Shown: positions 23,624 through 37,300, counted from the stretch's first letter. The stretch: 64,000 nt of DNA from Coprinus comatus (GCA_034638255.1 JAWPGT010000017.1:434001-498000); one strand, 5' to 3'. The notes: a model not told the origin generated them from the sequence alone. Program-made: numbers and translations.

Positions 23624-25526
23624 TTAAGTGGTCTGGCAAGTGGGGAAGAGGCTTGCAGCAGTTCCGGTGAGGACTACATTGGAACAAGTATATTGTGGAG
23701 TACCGGAAGGAGCACTGAAGGAAACATCTCAGTATACTTAGTCTACATCAAATAAAATCACTTACGTTAAATCAAGGTCGTCTACCTCAATATTTTGGCA
23801 ACGTCCATCTGGAGAGCATTTAAGTGAGGCTACTGCCGTGCGGGTTGATGTTCCAGATATGCTGAAATGAAAAACGATTGTTCAGTACTGAAGATAACAA
23901 GTTCAAGAAAGTTGGACATACTTTCTGAAGATGATATCCTCAATGAATGTGTTCGATGGGAACTCTTTACAAGCCGTTGCATCGGTAAAGTAACACTGTC
24001 ACAGGATGGGAACGTATAATCCAACATTCGGAAGCGCATATGACCAACAATAGTTGCCTACCTGATCAATGACTACAGGATTGTCAACTTTACTAACCAC
24101 GAAACCATCGAATGTAACATTCTTGACGATTCCACTACCAACGTTAGGGCCTGCCCAAGCTTTGATTCTAGCCCCGTTTTGAGCGTTCTTCATTATGATG
24201 TTCCTGTGGAATTTTTTTCCGTAAGTGGGCGCTCCTTGGTTTAATATTTTAATACTGTACCTTGCGGTGACGTTTTGAACTATGTCGAACATTCCGGGAT
24301 ATTGGCCTAATGAGCTATATTGTTGCGTTCAACGTCCAATGTTAATACAAATGTTTTTTTTCCAAGTAGTGATCACGTACCCGACGGATATACCACTGAT
24401 GTATTGTGGTATAAGAATGAGAAAAAGGTATAATACTCTTGGACTCACTGAGATCCATCACAATCAAGGTTCTCAACGAGAACATTCGTTGCATCTGGAA
24501 GGCATTTATTAGCGGGAAAACTCAGGACTCTGAGGAACACGTACTAGGTTTGAAAGCAACACAATCATCCCCATTGACAATAACTGAGTTCTTGATAGTC
24601 ACGTTATCACTTCGATAGACGTTCCAACCATCCGTATTTTTTGCATTTTTGGAAGTAGCAGAAATGTTGATATTGTCATAGATAACGCCTTGAGCTTCGT
24701 TAACCTTTCCAACCGTGTCATCTTAGCATGCCAGATAGTAGGTGTATAGAGAATGGGACTTGCTAGATTATGCCATTCTGGTCCATCGATGAAATTGATG
24801 TTTTGAACTAGAACATTCTTGGCTTGGAAGATGGTTAAAATAATAGGACGTTGGAGTGTTGAGTTTGTAGCACTATATCCCGTTGCACACCCCATACCAG
24901 TATGAGCAACAGGTCGTTTCAAGAAGGAAACTGATTCTCACAATCTCGTATACCAATCCTATAACATTCCAGTTGTCAGTATATATATAATAGATGAAAT
25001 AATCTAAAAGTCTCATGCTTACCGCTCCAGCACCATCTAATAATCCACCACCTGTCAATACAATGTTCTCCCCTCCAAGTAACCAGAAGGTAGTTTGATT
25101 TTGGAATGGGATAAAGAAGCCATTCTGTATAGATCATCCCGAGTTATATACATCAGGGATAGTTTAGTATTTCAATATTGCAACGTACACCAGTCCAGTA
25201 ATTAATGTCGGGTGCAAAACGCAAAGTTCCTTGTAATTCCTGGTACGATTGTAAATCAATTGGCGTCAAACGAAGTATCAGAATTCACTTACAATCCGTT
25301 TGTTTTTTAACCCAGTCATATCCAAGCGTGTCGCAATATTCAAAGTTGTAGTTTTTGGAATGACAACAGTAGAACAAGATTTGACTGCTTGAAGGAATTG
25401 TGGTGAATCGTCATTACCAGTAGCAAATAATCTACACCCAGCAAGAGCACTGGAAGGAGTAAGAGCAAATGATGAAGTGACACATAAAGCTGTCGTCAGT
25501 AACCTAAACGTGCTGATGGGCAACAT
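23624..25526 (-). CDS. Secreted glycoside hydrolase family 28 (polygalacturonase-type)
   Basis: GH28 enzymes hydrolyse pectin backbones by inversion. Thirteen exons on the minus strand give 396 aa: 25526-25293, 25239-25189, 25124-25023, 24958-24942, 24872-24764, 24704-24545, 24494-24449, 24395-24381, 24314-24261, 24203-24062, 23995-23922, 23861-23766, 23714-23624. The N-terminus [21 protein letters not shown] is a signal peptide. Catalytic motifs are complete: NTDGW, NGDDCV, SHGISVGS and ARIK. Two exons are tiny (17 and 15 nt), and the 15-nt exon encodes most of the HGISVG motif. The intron 24705-24763 uses a GCAAGT donor. [10 protein letters not shown] and the C-terminal cysteines fit a fungal exo- or endo-polygalacturonase; the precise activity cannot be fixed. 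Confidence 0.9.
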
Positions 25527-25990
25527 TTTGTGTCGGAGAGAACTTGTTGTTTACTCATACTGTCAGCTGCTAGTCTTATAATGAAGCAGAATAAACGTTG
25601 CGGGCCGTTAAGCAGGTATTAAGCGCAAGTTTCTCAACCCATTAACCAACGCGGACCGCGTACGGAGTTCTTTGACCCTCTCGATGTGTCTTCTCAAGAC
25701 ATATGACACTTTGTGATATTTTGGTAAACGCATGGAACCATAGAAGGTTCGAACTCACGAAGTCGAAGCTTGAAGAACAAAAAAAAAAATTATCGTTTAA
25801 TTGCTGGATTTCTCCTACGCAAACGAATGTTGAAAAACGTTGGAGGTACGAGAGTGGTGAGTGTAGGTAGAATTCCAAGTTAAAGATTAAGTATGTTGAG
25901 AGCTTTCCGAAAAGGCAGCCCTGAATGTCACAAATAAGTCACAAGAAAAAATATGTCCGTCGTGTCGTGATAATCTCTACAGTTTGCACA
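25527..25990 (+). promoter_or_regulatory. Divergent intergenic region, GH28 / F-box
   Basis: Holds the promoters of the GH28 gene (minus) and the first F-box gene (plus). No specific motif was recognised. Confidence 0.35.
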
Positions 25991-27664
25991 ATGAGCAACA
26001 CTTCAGCATCCTCCTGTGTTCTTTGTGGTTGTACATATTCCCATCCAAACGCAAGCCTAGTTTCTATTGCACCACGCTTCCTTCAATCGACTACAAGGGT
26101 AGACGACATCAGATATATCAACGAAGAAGTTAACCTCCTGGACCGGCAAATAGAACTCTTGCGAACGAAACGTGCATCTCTTCTCAACCGGCTCAACGAA
26201 GTTCAATCATATACCTATACCGTTCCTCCGGAAATTTTGTCATACATTATGGAGGTCGTCGCGGCAAACATGACTCCAATTAACGAAGACGACTGGCTTA
26301 CAAGACTCCCTCCGAAGAGGATTTTCACCTTCCTTCCACTGATCCTCAGTGCGGTATCATCTCACTGGCGACAGGTTGCTCGCTCAACTCCTCGTATATG
26401 GACATCACTCCGATTGGAACTCGACACCTACTTCTCTCAGCCCGTTTGGGAAAATAGTATGATTGCACTGCTCAACTACTATTTTGAAAGAGCCAAAAAT
26501 CATCCTCTTTCCCTGGCACTTGGTTGTACCCTTTTCAGGACCATAGACGAGGAAAGTTTCAAATCAGTCTTTGAAATTGTTCTTCGAGATAATGCAACAA
26601 GAATCAAAGAGCTATATTTGTACAATCCAACATCAATGCTGTTGGAAATGGCACATGGCGATGGGAACACATTTCCTCAGCTGCGGGTACTAGAGCTAGT
26701 GTCCAAAGTGGAACTACTAGATGATGAGATAGCATCATTTGCACTTCCCAATGTGCCGGCCTTGGAAAGCTTATCCCTACACAACATGACAACTCCTACC
26801 GATCTCTCCTTGACTAAAATCACACATCTCCAGCTAGATGATGTACCCCGCGATGATTGTATTCGACTGCTCCTCGAATGCCGCGAAACCCTTGTCAAGT
26901 TTATCTGCACATATCCAGGACCTCCACAATTCGCAAATTGGTTGGGTAATGATCGAACCTATACTGTACCACATCTCGAAACCTTTGAGTGGGGATTTGC
27001 TAACGAAATCAACTTCGATGATATCGTCTCTTGGGATAAATTCATACTTGAATGTCTTGACATGCCATCCCTTCGTGATTTAACCCTTGGCAAAGTTTCG
27101 CCATATGTCATACGAGACATGAAGCAACCATTTTTTTTCAAGAATTCACCATCCACTTTGTCCTCAGTAGTCATATCCACCACATCTGATCCTTTTGGTG
27201 ATGTTTTTGAGGAAAAGGACCTTGGACGTTTGTTGGATTTCAATACATCTAAACTGTCTATCGGTTCTTCCAGTGTAGGCATATTGTGTACACTACAAAC
27301 TTTAACCCCATCGCGTCACCCAAAGAGAAAGGTCCTCATCCCGAATTTGAAAATACTGTATATTCACGGGAACATTCCAACAATTGGGTGGATACCTGAC
27401 GATGATCCACTTAATTCGGATGGCGAATCAGATTTCTATTCTCCGCAGGTATCTGGTGACGTGATGTGTTCAACTTTATTCCACATGCTTGAAGAGAGGT
27501 TACCATCACATAATGAAGAGACTACAGAAACACTCCAAGAACCTTTTGTTCTTGTCCTCCCTTATGTGTCAATGGTGTGTGAAGCATATATGAACTACAG
27601 AGAGAAACTGGAGACTTTTATCAGTGCGGGTGTATTGCAACTCAAAGTCGTAAATTACGTTTGA
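25991..27664 (+). CDS. F-box protein with leucine-rich C-terminal region (copy 1)
   Basis: Probable substrate-recognition subunit of an SCF ubiquitin ligase. The intron-free frame starts at MSNTSASS (25991), chosen because the paralog at 28087 begins the same way, and gives 557 aa. A Cys-containing head (SCVLCGCTYSHP) is followed by a helix, then the F-box-like segment PPEILSYIMEVV, the agaric pattern LSAVSSHWRQVARSTPRIWTS near residues 118-138, and irregular leucine-rich repeats. Such F-box proteins are greatly expanded in agaricomycetes and usually have unknown targets. An upstream in-frame Met at 25925 exists but is not conserved in the paralog. Confidence 0.85.
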   Translation: MSNTSASSCVLCGCTYSHPNASLVSIAPRFLQSTTRVDDIRYINEEVNLLDRQIELLRTKRASLLNRLNEVQSYTYTVPPEILSYIMEVVAANMTPINEDDWLTRLPPKRIFTFLPLILSAVSSHWRQVARSTPRIWTSLRLELDTYFSQPVWENSMIALLNYYFERAKNHPLSLALGCTLFRTIDEESFKSVFEIVLRDNATRIKELYLYNPTSMLLEMAHGDGNTFPQLRVLELVSKVELLDDEIASFALPNVPALESLSLHNMTTPTDLSLTKITHLQLDDVPRDDCIRLLLECRETLVKFICTYPGPPQFANWLGNDRTYTVPHLETFEWGFANEINFDDIVSWDKFILECLDMPSLRDLTLGKVSPYVIRDMKQPFFFKNSPSTLSSVVISTTSDPFGDVFEEKDLGRLLDFNTSKLSIGSSSVGILCTLQTLTPSRHPKRKVLIPNLKILYIHGNIPTIGWIPDDDPLNSDGESDFYSPQVSGDVMCSTLFHMLEERLPSHNEETTETLQEPFVLVLPYVSMVCEAYMNYREKLETFISAGVLQLKVVNYV

Positions 27665-28086
27665 AACATAACAAACGTTTTTTTAATGTACCGTTTAACA
27701 GTGTCAATGTAACTTCTTCTCTGTAGTATGTAAGTAGAAGTACAATTCCGAATCTTATACATATCTTCCAACATTTGATATTATCAAAAATCATGTTAAG
27801 TATTAATCCATCCCAAACTCCTGGCTCCAGAAACCCCGAATGAAGGCCTAGCGACCTTGCCCAACTGATAACGTGTTTGAAATTTAAGCACACTTCAATA
27901 TTGCTTCAATCTCTGGGTGTCATATATTTACTAATTTTAACTGTTTTTAGAGTGGCGATACAGACCTGACTCTTTCCTTGACCAGCAGAATGCTGGCGGA
28001 TTCAGATCCCTGGGAATGATATGCCTAAATGTACGTGACGCCAGCAACAACCCAACCTGATTCAAACGAGCATAGTTGCTTGCACA
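27665..28086. other. Intergenic between tandem F-box genes
   Basis: AT-rich spacer; nothing else recognised. Confidence 0.4.
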
Positions 28087-29770
28087 ATGAGCAACACTTC
28101 AGCACCCTCCTGCATTCTTTGTGGTTGTACAGATTCCCATCCCACCGCTACTGCACCATACTCTCTCCAATCGACTACAAAAGAAGACGACATCAGGCAT
28201 ATCAACCAAGAGATTAACCATCTAGACCACCTCTTCCGGACGAAACGCGCATCTCTTCTCAACCGGCTCAATGAAATTCAATCATATACCTATGCCATTC
28301 CTCCCGAAATTCTGTCATGCATTATGGAGATCGTATCAAACACGCCCCCATTATATGAATACGAGTGGGAAATACTAAAACCCAGACCCGGAAAAAGGAT
28401 TTTCACGTTCATTCCCCTGGTCCTCAGTGCGGTTTCATCCCACTGGCGTCAGGTTGCTCGCTCAACTCCTCGTATATGGACATCACTCCGATTGGAACTC
28501 GAAAACTTTTATGTCTCTCCACCCGTTTGGGAAAATAATACGATTGCACTGCTAAGCTATTATTTCGAAAGAGCCAAGAATCTCTCTCTTTCCCTAACTA
28601 GCTCTTGGTGCCTTCCACGATAGAACCATAGGCGAGGAAAACTTCAAAGTCTTTAACATTGCTTTTCGAGATAACGCGACAAGAATAAAGGAGCTACACC
28701 TGTACAATCCAACAACAATGCTGCTAGAAATGACATGTGGTAATGGAAACACCTTTCCTCAGCTGCAGGTCCTAGAGATAGTTTCCACACCGGAACCAGA
28801 GGATGAAGCGATACCAAGTACATCATTTACACTTCCCAATGCACTAGCCTTGGAAACATTATCTCTAAAATACATTACAACCCTTACCGATCTCTCTACA
28901 ACTAAAATCACACATCTTCAACTATATGAAATACCCTGTGATAAATGTATCCAAATGCTTCTACAATGTCGAGAAAGCATTGTTGAATTTACCTGCACAT
29001 CTCCAGCACCTCCACACTTCGAAAATTGGATGTACAATGATCAAGCCTACACTGTACCACATCTCGAGATCTTGGGTTGGGAATGTAATGATGGGTATGA
29101 CTCCGACGATGATTCATTTTGGGATAAAATCATACTTCAACGCCTTGACCTGCCATCCCTTCGGGAATTAACCCTTCTCAAAATTCCATCGCATCTCATG
29201 CAAGGCACACAACCAAATTTATTCAAGAACGCGTCATCTACCTTGTCCACAGTATACATACATACCAACACTGGTTTCTTTAGGGAAGAGGACCTGAGAC
29301 GCTTGTTGGATAGTATGGATAATATACAAACACTGGCGGAACTATATGTTAATTCTTCCACTATGAACATATTTTCTGCAGTGCAGGCATTAACCCCTTC
29401 GTGTCACCCAAAGAAAAATTTCCTCATCCCAAACTTGAAAGTGTTGTGCCTTCTTGGGGACATTCCATTACCTGGGTGGATACCTCAGTATGATTGGGTT
29501 TCTTTACTACGGGACGGCGAGCAAGTACCTGGTAACACAATGTGGTCCGCTTTACTTCAAATGCTCTCAGAAAGGTTACCCTGTACCGAAGAGACCATAG
29601 AAGCACTCAAGGAACCTTTTGTTCTTTCTTTCCCTTACACACTATCAGGGTCTCCAGAATATATGGCGTATAAGGAGAAATTGGATCCTTTTATCGATGC
29701 GGGTGTATTGCAATTCAAAAATTGTACTAGACCTGTCATGGATAGTACTTACTACTACTACTACTCGTGA
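28087..29770 (+). pseudogene. F-box protein copy 2, frameshifted
   Basis: Tandem paralog of the gene at 25991, collinear from MSNTSAPSCILCGC to the end. The first frame stops at 28621-28623 after RAKNLSLSLTSSW. The rest, from RTIGEENFK through the leucine-rich region, is in the next frame and ends at 29770. Compared with copy 1, the segment just before the shared ACCATAG is four bases longer, a net +1 shift not in a homopolymer. Copy 1 has no intron here. The C-terminus differs from copy 1, ending in a Tyr run encoded by a TAC repeat (29744-29764). The gene is probably a young pseudogene, although a truncated F-box-only protein of 178 aa could still be made. Confidence 0.7.
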
Positions 29771-29898
29771 GTGGCTTTCGGCAGAAACTCCCCCAAGGTA
29801 TTGATATTTTAATATCCGTGTTTTCAATGATTTATCAACATAATGCTAGGGTTTCTTCTTGGTAAAAGTACAGATTTCAAACCTTGAAGCTTCAAACT

Positions 29899-32800
29899 TC
29901 ACTTTTTTTCGAGTTCCTTGATAACATCAAATATCATTCCAAGAACAATCCATCCAAAACTCTTTGCTCCAAAAACTCCTTTCTGACTTTGTTCAAGTGA
30001 TAACTTCCACGAAATCCAAGCATACTTTAATCTTCCTCTTACCTCTCCTTCCTCATTCTCACTATTCTCAGATCCTCCTTCCCCTCCTCTTCGTATTCCC
30101 TGCAAAGATTCCCTAACTTTACGGACCAGAATATCCGTTCTTTCCCTCATAGTTGAAATCTTTCCTTTTCTTAATTTCGGTTGTGATGTCTTTTGAGCTA
30201 TGGTTCCTACTATTATTTCTTCTTCTGATAACGGTTTGGCTCTTGAATTTAGATTCGAAGAAGAAGAAGGATATGGAGTTTGACAACTACATGAGTATGA
30301 AATGTTTCGTAGTTCTCTTGAATACCAATGGAATATTTTCTTTATGAATTCTTCTTCTTCTTCTTCTTCTTCTTCATCCTCCCCCGAATCTTGGAATACT
30401 GGGGAGCCGGAATTCGATCGTGAAGTTGTTAATGTTCTTGGAGTAATGGGGATATAACGAGAAACTTCTCGTTCGATAGCTGTTATCATCTCTGGATCTG
30501 AAACGAGGTTTGAACAGGTTTCTTTATCTCCGTCAGATTTCCCATGATCATGACCCCCTTCAGAGAAAAGAAATGCCGGTTCACATTCCTTCAAATCAAT
30601 TTCCCTATACAACCTTCCAATATACGATTCACTCCTATAATAATTGACCAAATCCGGACCCATACCCATACCCTCGTCGTGTTCACCATCACCATCATTA
30701 CCATTACCATTATCACCACCCAAGGTATTCGCATTCGTATTCGTAGTCATAGTATCCATAGGTATAGTGGAAGTTTGAACAGTTTCAGGAATACTCCAAT
30801 CCGGTTTTGGTAACATAATTCTTGGAATATTTCGAATATTCACAGGTCTTCCAGATTTTGGATAATCGACAGCTTCGTTATGTAATTGAGCTAAACGAAG
30901 ACATGTTTTATCGTGTATGTCGAAATGACTTTGATCGGCAATTATTAACCATGTTGTTGCTATTTTTCCTACGACCTTCAAAAGCGTGATTAATATTCCA
31001 TTAGTATATGGCTGGGAGAATTAGGAATAATTTAACTTACATCGGATAAAATATAATCCAACACAAAATCAGATACATCTTTCATCGTACAAACTTTTCC
31101 TTTTTCCAAGAGTTTCTTTTCGACAGGAATATACAAAGCTGGTTTGAACTGAGATTTTGGAGTAAACGAACGACCATGAAGATTTGTTGGTAATAAAGTA
31201 TAAATATCACCATCAACATCACCTCCTCCTAAACATGAAGGAAGTGGTCGTTTTCCTAATATTAATATTGGTAAGTTGTAACTCAGCAACAACAAAAAAA
31301 CAAGTTGAAAGGAAAATGACGAACCTTGAGTACTAAACACAACAGTATTATAAAGCGGTTCCTTAACAAAACAAGATTTCGAGCCAGGACTAGGTTTCCC
31401 AATAGCATTAACAATCCTAATATCACCAGGATGTATCATAGGTGATCTAGAAATCAAAACATGTCCATCCAAATAAATGATACTTCCATCTTGAAGTTTA
31501 ATACATGCATAAATTTCGTCTTCTCGAAGACATCCATCTGAATCTGAAACTCCAACTAAACTCCATGCATTGGGTATTGGAATTCTAGCTTGGTATTTTA
31601 AGACTCGGAGGATGTGGTAGATGGAGATTTGGAGGAGTTGTGTGTAGAATTGATCTCCTTTGATGGTTTGAGTTTGAGCTGGGATTGGGGAGATGGTTGG
31701 ACTATCACGGGTTTGAGATTGAGTTGGGGTGGATGGTTGATCAGTGGTAGGTAAAATCAATGAAAGATTATATAACGTCGATGAGAGCCGAAACGAAGTT
31801 CCCAAACCATGTGTTTCCAAAAGATTGGAAAACGTTTGAATAGACTGGGTAGCCAATTTTGTAGATTTGATAGCCTGTTCTTGATATTTTTGGATATCTT
31901 CATAATCGACTCTCAAACCTTGCATTATTGAAATCATGGGTCGATTTAAATGATAATGGGTGGGTTTTGTGAATGATGCTACGATTTCGATTTCGATTTC
32001 TTCTTCTTCCTCACCCACCATTTCTTGTCCCTCTTCTTGTCCCACTTTGACGCTCCCTTGCATTCTTTGCCGCTGTTTTACATCACGGTTTGCCGTTGCT
32101 GCCAATGGAGCCTCGAATTTAATCATTGATTCACGAAGAACAATAACTTTTCTTCCGTTTAATCTATGATCAATAGGAAGCATCCCCTTCGATCCTTGGT
32201 ATCGAATTTGATACGCACGTGGATAATCTTCACCTTCATCTTCAATGTCATCCTTCCCCTCACCTCCACCTTCCTTACCCTTAATCCCAAACTTAGACTT
32301 ATTCTTAGACCGAAACTTTGGCCCAATCTTCCTCCAAATCTCCTTCGCAAGATCTTCAGACATCCCACCAGATCCATCCGTAAATACATAAGTATGATTC
32401 CCATATTTCCTTTTAATATCTGGTTGAACTTCAATATCTCTCGATTTGATTTTGATCATAACAGGCGCGGTAGCTGTAAAGGCTTGTGAAATCCTTGCAC
32501 CATATCTTGCTGGACATCTCATTAAATCAGGATCGTAAGGTAAATTTGAAAATGTTCCGATATTTTGAATTATCGTTGATGCGTTAATGAGTCCGTGCGT
32601 TTTATCGTTGAATGGTTTTACGAACCTATAAATAGAATAGTATGTAAGTTTTTCTTTTGCGATTGAAGTTTATAAAAGGTAATCATACCAAACTGAATGT
32701 TCTCGTAGAGCACTTTGAGAATAAGCCAAAAATTCAAATTTCCTACCAGCAATAACTAATCCTTGACCATTACCATTGTCGCCTACCCCTTCCTTCATAA

Positions 32801-34220
32801 AAAATCCAAACCGATCATGGACAAAAGCACGATTATTAATATCCGAATCCCAACGATACTGTAAACCATCTTCCTCCCTAAACTCAACCCTCAAAAAGTT
32901 TTCTTGATGAATATGCTCATATCTTCGAATTACCCTGTTTGATTTCTCTAAGAAAGGACCAGTAAGAAATATGGATGTTGGTGTTATCATGGCATGATAT
33001 GTTTGACATAGGTCAGAATCGGAATTGGGGCTTGGGTTGGTAGTAGTGGTAGTAAGAGGAATTGTATGACCCTGTTCTGATAATTCATATTTGATAGAAT
33101 CAAAACAAGATGATATAGATCCATTAATACCACCACCATGACCGTTGGAGGTAGAAGAGGGAGAGACGCTGAGAACTGAAGTTGAGAAAGTTTTGAGTAA
33201 TTCTGCGGTGAAGGTTGTTCCGTGAGCCTCTAAAGTATTTTGGACTTTAGGGATGATGATTGAAAGGAGTTCTTTAGGATCAAGAATAGAATTATGGAAT
33301 AAAGCGGATAGTTGGAAAGCGATTTTCCATTCGAATGATTGGATTTTTTGTTTCAAAGGATCCAAGTTGGTGAATAACTTTCGACGTGCGGTTTTAATGA
33401 CGTCGTTTTGAATGTTATGGACGTTTGCGAGTTTGGAGAGTTCGAGGAATTGATTAATGGTGTTTTGATGCGTAAGTATGAGGGAAATGTTTTGGGTTAT
33501 GTTAGGGATAGTAGCGGTTCCTGTTGGGTTACGAGTAGTTGAGAAGCTTTGTAAACGATAGGTTTGGCCTTTTGAATTGCAACGTAAAAACATAGGGGGG
33601 AATTCGAGTTGGAGAAATATAACCCCTTTCAACGCGATTTCGTATACAGAAAACTTTAGGATAGATGATTGTCGGATCGCAATGATGAACGAAGAGGAAC
33701 CAATGCAAGATGTGACGTGGATCTCTTGACGCATAGGATCGAATGAAACATAGCAATCTTCATGACGTGCTTCATGTTCGATCGAAAATACGCCATCTCT
33801 GCACATCCAGCCAAATTGAATAGATTGCAGAGATATTGTTGAAGAGTAAAGTTTATCATTTCGTTGTTTCTGCTCTCGCTCTATCTTTGGGTCAACCCAA
33901 GGAGAGCGATAGAGCAGATCAACGAGATCAGGGTTAGGAGCGTTTCTACTTTTTTGAAAGTATATACGGTTTTGACCGATGTGGATTTGACTGTTAGAAT
34001 ATTTTGGACGGTACAGATCGAGAAAACGATTAGCAACATTGATATCTGTCGTCGTGAATGTCCCTGTAATAGAACTTTTGACTTCCTTGGGACGATGGAG
34101 GACAACTCTGAAGTTTGCTTTCACGTTTGGGAACAGAGGTCCGTGAAGATGGGCAGCCAGAGCGATCTTGACATCGTATTCATCGACGTCCAGGGGGATA
34201 TTGTGCATGAATATTTCCAT
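29899..34220 (-). CDS. Cellular RNA-dependent RNA polymerase (QDE-1/RdRP family)
   Basis: RNAi-pathway polymerase that makes double-stranded RNA from single-stranded templates. Four exons on the minus strand (34220-32689, 32625-31325, 31255-31041, 30975-29899) give 1,374 aa. The N-terminal domain starts MEIFMHNIP. The core has RPMISIMQGLRV, LKYQARIPIPNAW, IHPGDIRIVNAIG and the catalytic motif CLGGGDVDGDIY, with the DxDGD signature of cellular RdRPs, at about 31207-31240. The C-terminal part has Glu-rich and disordered inserts. Intron 31256-31324 is 69 nt without an in-frame stop; removing it restores STQG-KRPLPSCLGGG. The gene is intact. Its start lies 121 bp from the divergent SAM-domain gene. 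Confidence 0.93.
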
Positions 34221-34341
34221 GGGAATGATAGATTGAGATAAGAACTGAAGGCGGTAATGGTTCCATCAGGATAGTATAAAAAGCAGAGAGAAGCAGCGTG
34301 GGAAAGATGGTTGGTATTGCCATAAGTGAAGACAGGGGCCT

Positions 34342-37300
34342 TTGCTCTCGCCAATGGCCTCAACAGCCTCGTCGTCCTCTTCATTTGTATTTCCACCCTC
34401 TTCTTCTCCTACAAAAGCAAATTCTCATCCGTATGCTATAAAAACAACATCCACAGGCATTCTCTCTCGTTCAAACTCAACACATTCGGCAACAAGTTCA
34501 ACTCATCGTTTCGTTCCTTCATCTCCCCAGAAACCAAAGCACACGCACAGTAATTCTATTGGTCAAGGTCACAAATACAGTAGAAGCCTTACTGGTGAAC
34601 TTCCGAGGCCACTTCCGGTTCCTCCGAATTTTCCCTCGCCTTCACCTACGAAATCGGAATTTGACAACGATGCCGTATTTGCGAGTGGGAGAGGCCGCGC
34701 CGACACTCTTCCGAGTGACAGTGCACCTCCGGAGTTCAATAGCAACATTCCAGAGCTACCGCTAGACCCACGCGAATGGACATCTTCCGATCTTTCAACC
34801 TATCTCGCTTCGTCATTACGCGTCACATCTGGCGATCTACCACCTCTTGTCGCGCAAGATATGGCAGCTTTTGTTCGCAGAGAGAAGATTAACGGAAAGC
34901 GCTTTTTGAGGTTGAATGAGCAAGACATGGAAAAGTAGGAATTCACATACATACCGTCGTATTCTTAATTGACGGGTGTTAATTAGTTATGGTCTTAACC
35001 AACGTTGGCAGACAGCTTTACTCAGTGCATCCCGCGCTTTGAGACAGGATTCTCTCCGCGGTCGTGTTTGGAACTCAATGCCAACTTCAAATTCAAATGA
35101 AGAAGACGAGGTTTATTCTTCGACCTCTTCCTCGGGTTCCGTAAACAGTAAATGTTTCCTCTCAATTCTTTATCTTGAGACTGACATATTGCGTACAGTT
35201 GGTCGTAGGAATTCTGGACGCGTCAAGGGGATGGTTGCGTCATTTGAACGAGGTTCTAGTATTGACTTGGGCCATTCTTCTCGGTCCGTATCTCCCGACA
35301 AGAGCGATCGAAGGTCAATATCACCTGTCAAGAAATCTCGCTCGCGGCCCAACAGTGACATATTTTCGTCAAATTCATCTCTCCATGCAATGCCTGAAGA
35401 GAGGGAAAGAGAAAAGGATCAGGATCAGGATCATCACAAAGAACCTAGACTTCTGCCTTATCCTCCTTCTTCGCCCTCGGTACCAATAATATCCATACCC
35501 CCAATGTTCCCATCCTCCCCACCTGTCGGTGTTCCAGCTCCAGGATTCCCTTCTGGTGTATTACCATTCTCTCCTCAATCAACAGGATCTACAAGTTTGG
35601 ATATGTCGATGTATGAAACAGTTCGGCCATTACCCCTTCCACCTCACATGGGTCAGGTGTATCAGCCACCCATGCAGGGTTATGGAGGGGTTGTCGGAGG
35701 AGGGATGAATATTAATAATGATGGAATATTGTATCCGCCTGTTGCGGTGCCTCATGTTCAAATGGGAGTCCCTCAACACGTGCAGATGCAACTTGCACAG
35801 TCACCTGGGGTTAACGTTCAACAACCTCAATTCGACCTTCTTAACTCTCAACTCGACCATCACTATCAACAACAACAGCAAGAAACTCAACATTCCATTT
35901 CACAATTGTATCAACAACCTTTACCTCAACATCTTCAACAACTACCTCAACAGCCACAACAACCACAACAACCATTGTTGTTAACAATTCACGCTCCCCA
36001 ACCCATAGAAGCACGTGCACCTGGTTCAGAATCACCATCAAAGGTCTTGGAACAAAAATTGGAAGAACTACTTGAACCAAGGCCTAGATCAAGAATCATT
36101 TCCGGTGTTTCACCTGCTTCAAGTCGACCAAGATCAAGAGTTGCTAGTCAAAACATGATTAGTGCTTCTCCTTCCCATCTACGTAACAGCTCTACAGGCA
36201 ATGATACTGGGAATGGATATGGTACAGGGATAGGATTGGGGGTACCAACGGCTGTGAAAGAAAGGAAAAGAGTTATATCACTTACGAGGTCTCATTCACA
36301 TCGATTATCAGGAGTTGAAGCTTGGAGTGAGGCTCATAGACATATTGTTAGTCCTCCTGATGAAGATCTTCATACTATTCTTGCTTCACCGGAATCTGGT
36401 ACTGAAGATGGTGATCATGATAATGACAACAATAACGAGATTAACGATGATGATTATGATGGAGTTGTTATGAAGAAAATAGGAAGGGAGAATAAGAATG
36501 TTGGTGTTAAAGAAAGTGAAGCTGAAGAGGAAGCTGGTATTGAAGCTGTTTTGGAACAAGATGTTCCGTTGCCTGTCATTCCTATTGAAGGAAGCTTGGA
36601 CTCTATTACTGCTGCTGCTGTTGGAACTACTGTTGGAGGGGGACATTCAAGAACGGGAAGTTTGATAATTACTGAACCGAAAAGTTCAGTTATTAGGGTT
36701 GTGGAAAAGAAATCTTCGTCGAATTCAAATTCAAAGTTTGGATCTACGAAGAGTAGAAAACAGAAATCGAATGTTAGTATTGGTGGTGAAGGTGGTATTG
36801 GTGGAGAGAAAGAAGAGGAAGAAAGTATGGAGGCTTTACTTAAGAAGTCTGGTGTTTTGCCTAAAGGAGAGGAAACGGAAAGAAAAGTTAGTGGTGCGGA
36901 AGCTTGGGAGATTGTTAATGTGGATACTATGAAACATGCTCAAGCTGTTTCGGGATCTAGTTTGGGTTTGGGTTCAGGTCCAGGTCAAGGAAGGGGAAGT
37001 ACGAGAAATGGAAATGGAACTTCGAGTCTTAATGCAAGTCGTAATGGAAGTTTCAAATCCAGCATTGGAAATCGAAATAGTGGTACCAATACTAGAAGAA
37101 ATCTTGAAGATGTCTTTGGACCATTGTCTATTTCACAAATCGTACCACCACCACAACCGTTACCGTTACCGCAGTTGGAAGTTAGAGAAGAGGAGTTGAG
37201 AAAGAGGGAAGATGAAGTTGATGCTAGAGAGAGGTTGTATAAATTGGAAATTGACTTGGAAAGGAAGGTTGACGAGAATAAGAGGATTTGTGAGTGGTTT

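Noticed and set aside
25730..25760. tRNA-like T-loop GGTTCGAACTC
   Set aside because: The stem closing the loop does not pair (T where C61 is required), and no matching acceptor, D-arm or anticodon arm was found in the preceding 70 bases.
34559..36646. Several long frames opposite or overlapping the SAM-domain gene
   Set aside because: They arise from low-complexity coding sequence (Gln, Asp/Asn and Ser runs) read in other frames.
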